From a virus: 21,005 nt of DNA. Below are positions 15,071-21,005 of the stretch, in pieces. The stretch lies in the IMG/VR virus record IMGVR_UViG_3300010368_000151, positions 1-21,005 of that record; one strand, written 5' to 3'. How positions within the stretch are numbered: position 1 is the first letter of the stretch; every line of letters starts with the position of its first letter. Under the pieces are notes generated by a model, which saw only the letters and a list, made by a program, of their open reading frames with translations, made no database searches and was not told the origin of the DNA. A program made the position numbers and the translations under genes.

Positions 15071-15297
15071 TCTGAGAGTTCCTCATAAGCCCGTTCACAC
15101 GCTTCTTTGCGGGTTAAAAGCAGGTTAAGAATGTCGAGCTGTCCTTGGCGATTAAATAAAGATTGTGAATCTAGGACAGTTGACAGTTCATTAACCGTGT
15201 TTTTAATTTCTTGCAAATCCTCCATCAACAGTTTCCACCCTTTGGTGGCCATCATTGAAAAGGTTTCTTCGTAGTATTGCTGGAGATGAGGAGCCAA
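15067..15297 (-). CDS. Small 76-aa helical protein, TTG start
   Basis: The product is a helical, slightly acidic protein (QQYYEETFSMMATKGWKLLM, then a Leu-rich second helix ending in RKEACERAYEEL). The pattern resembles small conserved proteins found before scaffold genes in other podoviruses; the role is unknown. The start is probably TTG at 15297: GAAGGA lies seven bases upstream, whereas the in-frame ATGs at 15255 and 15252 have no binding site and would cut the first helix. It is the first gene downstream of the promoter at 15329-15358. Confidence 0.72.
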   Translation of the reverse strand: MAPHLQQYYEETFSMMATKGWKLLMEDLQEIKNTVNELSTVLDSQSLFNRQGQLDILNLLLTRKEACERAYEELSE

Positions 15298-15304
15298 AGC
15301 TTTA

Positions 15305-15310
15305 TCCTTC
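15305..15310 (-). promoter_or_regulatory. Ribosome-binding site supporting the TTG start at 15297
   Basis: GAAGGA on the minus strand ends seven bases before TTG 15297. It lies just downstream of the promoter, giving a leader of roughly 25 bases. Confidence 0.6.
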
Positions 15311-15328
15311 TGTTGTTTTGTAGCAACT

Positions 15329-15358
15329 ATTGTATCATAAATACAACACTTTTGTCAA
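15329..15358 (-). promoter_or_regulatory. Sigma70-like promoter for the scaffold-capsid segment
   Basis: Minus strand: a perfect -35 TTGACA (15358-15353), an 18-base A+T-rich spacer, and TACAAT (15334-15329, five of six matches to TATAAT). The -35 box contains the stop codon of the collagen-like gene, and the -10 sits in the only gap before the next start. The context is that of a host-RNA-polymerase promoter inside the virion cluster. The start site would be near 15322. Confidence 0.75.
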
Positions 15359-16671
15359 GCCATTTGTAATTTATATGCTGGAACCGTAACAGTGCCTGCT
15401 GTAGTTCCGGGGAGATTAGTTGTCTTAAGGGTTATGGTTGCATCGCCCCAGACGTAATACCTAATCTTAGTGCCTGTGGCGTAGTAATGAGACACCCCAA
15501 TAACAACCTCTGTTTCCGTCTGATTTACCAGTTCTAGCTTTCTTGCCGAATACCGATCAATTTCCCAGCCAGCTCCCTTGTCTTCTTCAGCATAGAAATA
15601 AATATATCTATTAGAAGCTGATGGAGTTGCGTTAAACTTCAAGTTCAGAGAATATGAGCTGCTTGCAAGGGTTGTCATAACCCCTGTTGCTAGGTCGTAG
15701 GTGAAACCATCGTTATGAGCAATGGTTGTCGCTTTGAACACCACAGGCGTTGTTGGAAGCACTACCGTAGCATTAATATTGAGCAGTTCAATAGAAGGAA
15801 ACCAGTCCTTCTTGTCAACCCTCACGTACACACGACCATTAACGGCATCGCTAAGCACCACAGTACACATTTCAACGACATACGCAGGCTGAATCGGGGG
15901 TATGTCAGTGAGCATTCCCGTTGTTTCAGACAAATAGAGGATGGTTCCTGTTGGATAGGCAGAGGTGTTTAAACCACTTACAAGCCCAGAAACGCACACA
16001 TAGCCATAGGTGTTAACCTCCAAAGGGGCCGTAACAATGCCCAGAATGGCCTCCGAAGTGGCTTTAGTTGAAGCATCGGCCTTAACAACACCGGGGAAGT
16101 TGGTGTCTGTTCCGCTAATATAAACAACGTCTCCATCAGTTAGAAGGGCTCCGGAGGTGTTATAAACACGGACAAGCATCTCCCTACCGATGTTGACAGT
16201 TACATTCTCTTCCTCGTTGTAATAGGCAAGGGAGTGGTCGAAGTTGTCATAGAACAACAAACCCTCTTGGTGCTGCGGATTAGGGAGCGTTGTATTGAAG
16301 TCAATCCTGTCCCAAGCATTCCCGTGGGTTTGCTTCAGAGCAATCAGGGCTTTGGCCTCTGAAGGCGTTATAGCCCCACAATCAATCTCCCGTCCGTCAG
16401 AGAGGGTGATGACAAGGCTGTTGTCGAAGTCAATACGGGCATCAACTACTGACACCCCTTGCTTGCCTGTCTCGCCTTTGTCCCCTTTAGGGCCTTTAGG
16501 GCCTTCTGAGCCCTGCTTCCCTGCCTCTCCCTTAGCCCCTTGCTCACCAGAGGCTCCTACAGGCCCTCTAGGGCCTTCTAAGCCATCTAGAGGGATGGGG
16601 ATAGCCACTAAGGCTGAAACACGCTCACGGAGGGTTTTAAGCTCCGTTGCTAAGATGATGGCTTTATCCAT
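15355..16671 (-). CDS. Collagen-like probable head fiber protein
   Basis: The 438-aa protein has an N-terminal helix (residues 1-22) and a collagen-like run of about 14 uninterrupted Gly-X-Y triplets (about 30-72, with GPR, GPK, GDK and GET). A middle region has beta-rich motifs (GDVVYISGTD, ILGIVTAPLEVNTYGYVCVSG), and a ~145-residue C-terminal beta-rich domain could be a C1q/TNF-like jelly roll. Collagen triplets trimerise, so this is likely a trimeric fiber. Its position between portal and scaffold, away from the tail genes, suggests a head- or portal-associated fiber rather than a tail fiber. The start ATG 16671 overlaps the portal stop by 8 bases with a weak binding site, so translation is likely coupled. 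Confidence 0.75.
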   Translation of the reverse strand: MDKAIILATELKTLRERVSALVAIPIPLDGLEGPRGPVGASGEQGAKGEAGKQGSEGPKGPKGDKGETGKQGVSVVDARIDFDNSLVITLSDGREIDCGAITPSEAKALIALKQTHGNAWDRIDFNTTLPNPQHQEGLLFYDNFDHSLAYYNEEENVTVNIGREMLVRVYNTSGALLTDGDVVYISGTDTNFPGVVKADASTKATSEAILGIVTAPLEVNTYGYVCVSGLVSGLNTSAYPTGTILYLSETTGMLTDIPPIQPAYVVEMCTVVLSDAVNGRVYVRVDKKDWFPSIELLNINATVVLPTTPVVFKATTIAHNDGFTYDLATGVMTTLASSSYSLNLKFNATPSASNRYIYFYAEEDKGAGWEIDRYSARKLELVNQTETEVVIGVSHYYATGTKIRYYVWGDATITLKTTNLPGTTAGTVTVPAYKLQMA

Positions 16672-18709
16672 TACTCATCAAAGTGTTAAACGTGTTGTCA
16701 TTCTCCTTCTTCTTGTCCATCTGCATCATGGTGATTCGTTCATTGCGCTTGCTGTCTTCTTCTTTAATGGATAAATCCTTTTCCTTCAGCATAAGCTCAG
16801 TGATACGGGCACGACGCTCAAAGTCTTTGCTCTCATTGTCCTCATTCAGGTTGGTAGACAAAGCTGCTGTGAGCTTCGCCTGAGCCAGTTGAGGGGCCAG
16901 TTGAGTGTCCACAACAATTTGCTGAGCCTCTGCGCCAGCCTTCTGAGCCTTGGCAGCCAATTCAGCTGTTTGAGCACCAATGAGCTGAGCCTGCATTTGT
17001 TTCTGCTCTTGATCGGCCTTCTGAGCCTCTGGGTTTGGCTGACTCATCTTGTCCAGCGTTTCCATCAGTTCTGCACGGTTGGACAACGAGCTATTAGCCA
17101 AAATCCCTTTGAGCAGCACCGGCAGCACCGGAGTGTTAGGGCCAAGGGTTTGCAGCAAGCCAATCATCTGCTGCTGTTCATACTCACGTGCAAGCACGCC
17201 CAGCGTAGCCGTAGGAATGAAGGTCATGTCCACAGAAGGATAACGCTCAGGGTCAAACTGCATATAGCGATACACAGCTTTGTAAATGAACGGAATCATG
17301 AAATCTTCTTGGAAGTTTACAAGGGTGCGCTTGTACTTCTTGATGATACCTGCCATAGCCATCGACATGCCCTGACCACCACCGTCGCGCTGCGTAGCGG
17401 AAGGTAGACCAGCACTATCCACAGTTCCGGTTGCTTGGAGAAGCATACGTTCAAAGTTTTGTGCAGCCGCTGGAGCGTCCACATTTGTTTGACCGAAGTG
17501 GAAGGGGTAGATGATTTCTGCTGGGTTACCATTGGTGAGAAGAGCCTTACCGGGTTTAACTTCAAACTTAGCACCTCGCGGAAGCCGCGTAGCGTCCATA
17601 GCAATCATAGGGGCTGTGGTGAGGGCTAGGGAGTCCATATGAGCCCGTAGCTGGCCGTCAATGGCCTTCTGCATGTTGTAAGCCTTCTCCACCGTCCCAC
17701 GGCCATAGAAGCGGCCCGGAACTGTATCGTCTTGATAGGCAACTACAGGACGATCCTTCATCATGTAAGGAGATTCCTCAGCCTTCAAGAGCTGCCCGTC
17801 ATTAGCAATTACAACAATGGCTTCAACCATGTCGCTGTATTCGTCAGCAAGGGAGTCATCTGGAAACAAGTCCACTTCTTCACTCTCGTCTTCGTCAACA
17901 GCTTTCAAATACTCACGAGGAACCAAGCCGTAATACGTAATCAGCTTAACCTTATCGTCTTGGTAATAGGAAAGCTCTTGAGTTGGCTCCAAGTCGCTGT
18001 CTTCGCCACTTGTACCAATATCCACCTTTTTATAAATACCCTTCTCCATGCCTTGTACAATCTTGTGCACAGAGACATACTTCTCCACGGCGCAGCCCAT
18101 AGCTTCTTCAATGCTATCTGCGTTTGGATCAATAATGAAGTTCTTAGGGTTGATGGGCTTCAGTTTCACACAGAAGCGCTCCGAAGCCTGAACCCCAATA
18201 GCTGCCATGCCCTGTACGCCTTGCATAGCTTGGGTGGCTGGTTTGTATTCGGTGTAGGAAGCAACAGAAATCTCACCAATGCCTGTTCCGTAGATTTCAG
18301 CCATTAGTTCAATATGGTCAATGCTCTTCTTAATCTTGTCCCGCTTGAAGTCTTCAACCAACAGCGTCTTAATGGCTTGGATGTCCATTGGATTGCCGTC
18401 AACGTCCTTCACGTCGTCTTGAATGTCAAAGAACTCTCCTTGACCGAAGATTGCCTCAATAACTTCAGCGTGGCGGGTTTCCACGGCCTGCTGAGTTGCT
18501 GGGCTAATAATGCGGCTGCGTTCGCTTTCACGGGTCTTGTCCTCAGCAGCCCATTGGCCACGGAAGATTCGTTCAAACTCACACCAATTTTCCAAATAGT
18601 TGGTATCGCGGTGGTCACGCCAGCGGTTTAGGTGGCCTGTAACCCAATCAACGAGCTCCTTTTCGTTATTCGTCGCTTCTTCAAATACCACTGGTGCTTC
18701 TTTAGCCAT
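16664..18709 (-). CDS. Portal (head-tail connector) protein
   Basis: The 681-aa product is expected to form the dodecameric ring at one capsid vertex through which DNA is packaged. Features seen: an acidic N-terminus with HLNRWRDHRDTNYLENWCEFERIFRGQW, IISPATQQAVETRHAEVIEAIFGQG, MAEIYGTGIGE, and PVVAYQDDTVPGRFYGRGTVE with YNMQKAIDGQLRAHMDSL. The last is typical of portals of this size class. A C-terminal tail of about 110 residues is rich in Gln, Lys, Glu and Ala (barrel/coiled coil). It lies eight bases after terL. ATG 18709 has AAGGA seven bases upstream. The family assignment rests on these motifs plus strict synteny. Confidence 0.92.
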   Translation of the reverse strand: MAKEAPVVFEEATNNEKELVDWVTGHLNRWRDHRDTNYLENWCEFERIFRGQWAAEDKTRESERSRIISPATQQAVETRHAEVIEAIFGQGEFFDIQDDVKDVDGNPMDIQAIKTLLVEDFKRDKIKKSIDHIELMAEIYGTGIGEISVASYTEYKPATQAMQGVQGMAAIGVQASERFCVKLKPINPKNFIIDPNADSIEEAMGCAVEKYVSVHKIVQGMEKGIYKKVDIGTSGEDSDLEPTQELSYYQDDKVKLITYYGLVPREYLKAVDEDESEEVDLFPDDSLADEYSDMVEAIVVIANDGQLLKAEESPYMMKDRPVVAYQDDTVPGRFYGRGTVEKAYNMQKAIDGQLRAHMDSLALTTAPMIAMDATRLPRGAKFEVKPGKALLTNGNPAEIIYPFHFGQTNVDAPAAAQNFERMLLQATGTVDSAGLPSATQRDGGGQGMSMAMAGIIKKYKRTLVNFQEDFMIPFIYKAVYRYMQFDPERYPSVDMTFIPTATLGVLAREYEQQQMIGLLQTLGPNTPVLPVLLKGILANSSLSNRAELMETLDKMSQPNPEAQKADQEQKQMQAQLIGAQTAELAAKAQKAGAEAQQIVVDTQLAPQLAQAKLTAALSTNLNEDNESKDFERRARITELMLKEKDLSIKEEDSKRNERITMMQMDKKKENDNTFNTLMSNG

Positions 18710-18717
18710 TTTGTTCC

Positions 18718-19986
18718 TTAATAACCTGAAATAATGTCAAGAGCTTCATGCTCATCTTCATCATAGTCTTGTAAATAATTAGTAACTGTTAATTGATCGA
18801 CATACGAAAGAGCGTCAACTAAGTCGTCATGGACGCCTGCTGTTGGAAATAGAAGCAGCTGGTCTTTAAATTCTGACCAATCTTCTTTCTCGTTAAACGA
18901 AATACGACCATGTTCCATGCGCCCTTGTAACGACCAAACAACCCTATCAACCTTCTTTTTGTTGCCGTGCGTTAAATCTTGAACGTGTGTATATACGTTG
19001 TTTTTACGCATAAGGTCGGAAAGGTAGGGAAGAACCGCATTCTTTAGAGCGCCTCGTTCAATACCTGTTGCAATGGGTTTATATTCCCTAACTGCTTTAA
19101 GAATATTAACCGCTGTTTTCATAATGTCCCAACGACCGTGTTCGATCTTCTGAACCCACCACGAGCCATTATCTTCAATCTTTACAATTGCGATGGCTGT
19201 TTCGTCTAATCGCTTTTTAGCAGCCCCTGCGTTCTTACCCACTTCCTCAAAGCCCGCTAAGTCAATTGCAACAACATAAGAGCCGTGTTTAGGCTCAGGT
19301 GCTTCCTTGAACCATTCTTCTTTGAATACATCACTTCCTGCATTGTCAAAGGAAGCAAGAAACTCAGCTTTGAAGGTGAAGGTGCTCAGTGTCTTTCTTG
19401 CAGATTCAATCTCCGAAGGATCAATGGTTGGGTTGTCGAATGTGGTTTTATGCCAAGCACCCCAATCCTTGTCTTCTCCGTCTTCCGCATACTTGTACAA
19501 GTCGTATAGCCAGTTTCTACCGGCAGGGGAACTGATAAACCAAGCAGCCCCTTTCAAGTCGGCCAAGGCAGGACGAATACTCTCAGCCCATATCTTGTTG
19601 TCTTTGATAAAAGCTGCTTCATCAATAACAGCGAAATACAGCTTCAAGCCTCGGAGGGTGTCTGGGTTTTCAGCAGAGCGCAGGTGTATCTTGACGCCGT
19701 TCACAAGCGTAATATCCATTGAATTGACATGGACATGCTTAATAACATCACGCCCTTGGTCAATAATGGCGTCCCAAGCGATTTGCCGGGTCTGAGCCTG
19801 TGTAGGCCCGACATACAGCACAGCAGAGCCCGGAGGGGCCTCTAAGCCTGCTGCAATGATCTTCTTGATAGAGAGGTTGGACTTGCCTGTACGGCGACCA
19901 GCTACAATAACTTTGAACCGCTGGGGCGCTTGCCAAACCTCGACCTGCCAAGGGAGCAACGTCCATGCGATACTAGTTCCCGACAT
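18718..19986 (-). CDS. terL: Terminase large subunit (ATPase-nuclease)
   Basis: The 422-aa motor protein packages DNA and cuts genome ends. The ATPase domain has Walker A AGRRTGKS (residues 29-36), Walker B FAVIDEAAF with Asp122/Glu123, and a coupling motif SSPAG (152-156). The RNase H-like nuclease has Asp242 (VVAIDLAG), Glu310 (ATGIERGA) and Asp387/388 with Asp391 (HDDLVDAL), so all metal-ligand acids are in place. The start is ATG 19986 with GGAG seven bases upstream; extending to 19992 would use TTG. The first 14 bases overlap the end of the homing endonuclease gene, and the ribosome-binding site lies inside that gene. There is no sign of interruption; the N-terminus (LLPWQVEVW before Walker A) is of usual length. 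Confidence 0.96.
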   Translation of the reverse strand: MSGTSIAWTLLPWQVEVWQAPQRFKVIVAGRRTGKSNLSIKKIIAAGLEAPPGSAVLYVGPTQAQTRQIAWDAIIDQGRDVIKHVHVNSMDITLVNGVKIHLRSAENPDTLRGLKLYFAVIDEAAFIKDNKIWAESIRPALADLKGAAWFISSPAGRNWLYDLYKYAEDGEDKDWGAWHKTTFDNPTIDPSEIESARKTLSTFTFKAEFLASFDNAGSDVFKEEWFKEAPEPKHGSYVVAIDLAGFEEVGKNAGAAKKRLDETAIAIVKIEDNGSWWVQKIEHGRWDIMKTAVNILKAVREYKPIATGIERGALKNAVLPYLSDLMRKNNVYTHVQDLTHGNKKKVDRVVWSLQGRMEHGRISFNEKEDWSEFKDQLLLFPTAGVHDDLVDALSYVDQLTVTNYLQDYDEDEHEALDIISGY

Positions 19987-20611
19987 AAGCAAACTCCATC
20001 TTCTTTGTTTTATTTAGTTTACCCCTACAGCATTTTACAATGTGGCTTGGATCGCATCCAGTTTGTAAAGCCGCCTCAGTAAGGGAGGGGTAAATAATTC
20101 CTGTGGTTATACAATTGATGGGTTTCCATATTGATGGAACTTTTATACCTGTTCGAGCAATACTTAAGTTTTTTCGGTGTTCTGTTGTTTTTGGAACGCC
20201 TTTGTGTAATGCTCTTAGCTTTTCTATTCGCTCTGCACTTAACTTTACCCCCAAACAGTAGGTGTTTCCTGTTGCAGCTATCGACATCCGCTTCTTAGAC
20301 TCTTCTGTGTGTTTCCAACCAGAGAGACCTTCTCCACCATTTGTTAAATTACAAAGACGAAAACCAAGTTCTTTAAATGTTGTAATCAAAAAGATTTCGT
20401 GGTCATGTGCTTCTTTTTCTGTTTTCCACCGAGCTAGCACAACATACGTAAAGCCGTTATGTTTTTTTACTTTCCTATTCCAGTAGGTATTTCGACCTGC
20501 TTTAGAAGCAGCGCGTGTTGCTTGAGGACGTCTTGTTTCTTGTGTTCCTTTTCCAATATAGAAAAGTTCTTCTGTGTCTGCCGTATAGTGTGCGTATGTA
20601 TAATATTTCAT
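19973..20611 (-). CDS. GIY-YIG homing endonuclease with NUMOD-type DNA-binding repeats
   Basis: The 212-aa free-standing homing endonuclease would cut DNA lacking the element and spread by recombination. N-terminal GIY-YIG domain: YTYAHY (3-9) stands in for the GIY strand, LFYIGKG (16-22) for YIG, with Arg27/28 and Glu72 (DHEIF) as catalytic candidates. From about 94-150 are NUMOD3-like repeats (LSGWKHTEESKKRMS, KGVPKTTEHRKNLS). From about 163-208 is an intron-encoded-nuclease repeat/HTH (ITTGIIYPSLTEAAL...CRGKLNKT). ATG 20611 has AAAGGAG eight bases upstream; the frame extends to 20653 without a better site. It lies between terS and terL, is visibly richer in A+T than terL, and carries the terL start in its 3' end. 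All motifs are intact, so it is probably active. Confidence 0.93.
   Translation of the reverse strand: MKYYTYAHYTADTEELFYIGKGTQETRRPQATRAASKAGRNTYWNRKVKKHNGFTYVVLARWKTEKEAHDHEIFLITTFKELGFRLCNLTNGGEGLSGWKHTEESKKRMSIAATGNTYCLGVKLSAERIEKLRALHKGVPKTTEHRKNLSIARTGIKVPSIWKPINCITTGIIYPSLTEAALQTGCDPSHIVKCCRGKLNKTKKMEFAYVGN
19994..19998 (-). promoter_or_regulatory. terL ribosome-binding site inside the endonuclease gene
   Basis: TGGAG lies seven bases upstream of ATG 19986. It is read in the endonuclease frame as part of the codons for the last Met-Glu, so terL translation initiation depends on DNA belonging to the mobile gene. Confidence 0.6.
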
Positions 20612-20634
20612 TTGTAATTCTCCTTTCAAGAGAG

Positions 20635-20662
20635 TGACGGCGTTTAGACACACGCACCGTCA
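20635..20662 (-). repeat. Short inverted repeat between terS and the endonuclease
   Basis: On the minus strand TGACGGTG and CGCCGTCA pair over 8 bp with one G-U wobble around a 12-base loop. There is no T-tract, so it is not a standard terminator. It may be a folded leader before the endonuclease binding site, part of the homing target region, or chance. Confidence 0.4.
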
Positions 20663-20678
20663 ACGTGTTGAAAGCCGA

Positions 20679-21005
20679 TTACTCGGTGTCTTTAAATTCC
20701 ATGTCCCCTATGTCCTCCAAAACCTCAAGCTTCGGAGCACCCAGCGAACTGATGTTAATCGTTACCTGAGGCGTGCTATTAGCGTTCTTAGCAGCATCAA
20801 ATGCACTCATAGGAAGAATACGCTCAGCACAGAACTTCAGAGCAGCAAACTGATCCTTGTCCTCGCTGTCCATTGCCTTGCTTATAAGCGTAGCAATGAT
20901 TTTCTCTCCGGTGGTTCCTAGGAGCCTTGCCTTGAACTCCTGAAGCCTTGAAGCCTCTCCGGGGGGCCTGCCAAGGGCTACACGGCCTCCGGGCTTCTTA
21001 GCGGC
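20679..21005 (-). CDS. Probable terminase small subunit, C-terminal part
   Basis: The frame is open to the window edge, giving the last 108 residues; the N-terminus is missing. The visible part begins with a basic Gly/Pro segment (KKPGGRVALGRPPGEAS), like the RPxG motifs that precede DNA-binding helices. A helical core follows (LLGTTGEKIIATLISKAM, EDKDQFAALKFCAERILP), and then MSAFDAAKNANS and a beta-like tail (QVTINISSLG). I recognise the EDKDQxAALKxCxxRILPMSAFD pattern from proteins encoded just before terL and called small terminase or a similar DNA-binding protein. An internal ATG at 20873 is not the start, because the open frame continues upstream with matching character. The small subunit would recognise DNA for packaging. 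Confidence 0.75.
   Translation of the reverse strand, partial: AAKKPGGRVALGRPPGEASRLQEFKARLLGTTGEKIIATLISKAMDSEDKDQFAALKFCAERILPMSAFDAAKNANSTPQVTINISSLGAPKLEVLEDIGDMEFKDTE

Noticed and set aside
17732-18307. Plus-strand frame of 191 codons opposite the portal gene
   Set aside because: Antisense shadow; no family resemblance and portal motifs on the minus strand are continuous.
18715-18745. Possible promoter before portal (TTGACA on the minus strand)
   Set aside because: No -10-like hexamer at 16-18 bases spacing; the -35 match lies in the last codons of terL.
18718-20678. Group I intron in terL carrying the endonuclease
   Set aside because: terL starts with a normal-length N-terminus and its own ribosome-binding site after the endonuclease, no upstream terL exon is visible, and terS ends normally. 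A free-standing gene explains the layout.

Overview
The window looks like part of the genome of a lytic tailed phage with podovirus-type (short-tailed, T7-like) virion architecture. Its host is probably a Gram-negative bacterium. Support comes from a nearly unbroken run of minus-strand virion genes: small and large terminase, portal, scaffold, major capsid protein, tail-tube adaptor and nozzle proteins, fibers, three large internal or ejection-type proteins, endolysin and holin. No tape-measure, sheath or tail-tube genes are seen, and no integrase, repressor, tRNA or CRISPR array. Host class is inferred; nothing in the window fixes a genus.

Layout. Bases 1-1469 (+ strand) hold the end of a DNA-metabolism block: the C-terminal part of a B12-dependent (class II, monomeric) ribonucleotide reductase, then a 52-aa ORF. 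A strong hairpin at 1477-1511, usable in both directions, separates this block from the convergent virion cluster. Everything from 1513 to 21005 is on the minus strand. In transcription order (right to left) it runs: terS (partial), a GIY-YIG homing endonuclease, terL, portal, a collagen-like probable head fiber, a 76-aa protein, a zinc-ribbon protein, scaffold, major capsid, terminator, a 52-aa Cys protein, a long repeat-bearing tail fiber, five small proteins (two membrane-associated), tail adaptor, tail nozzle, a collar-domain fiber, three Gln/Ala/Gly-rich virion proteins, endolysin, holin and a 28-aa basic peptide.

The cluster is very tightly packed. Many junctions are ATGA or TAATG stop/start overlaps, which point to translational coupling and correct several starts. 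Two genes appear to start at TTG behind good Shine-Dalgarno sequences. A sigma70-like promoter at 15329-15358 and a rho-independent terminator at 13024-13048 bracket a scaffold-capsid segment and probably allow extra capsid expression. Several small genes (52, 28, 55 and 52 aa) fit the packing and have ribosome-binding sites or coupled starts.

I see no clearly new defence or anti-defence system. The most notable items are the homing endonuclease whose 3' end carries the terL ribosome-binding site and start codon, the collagen-like protein between portal and scaffold, the promoter/terminator pair around the capsid genes, and the small basic ORF coupled to the holin.
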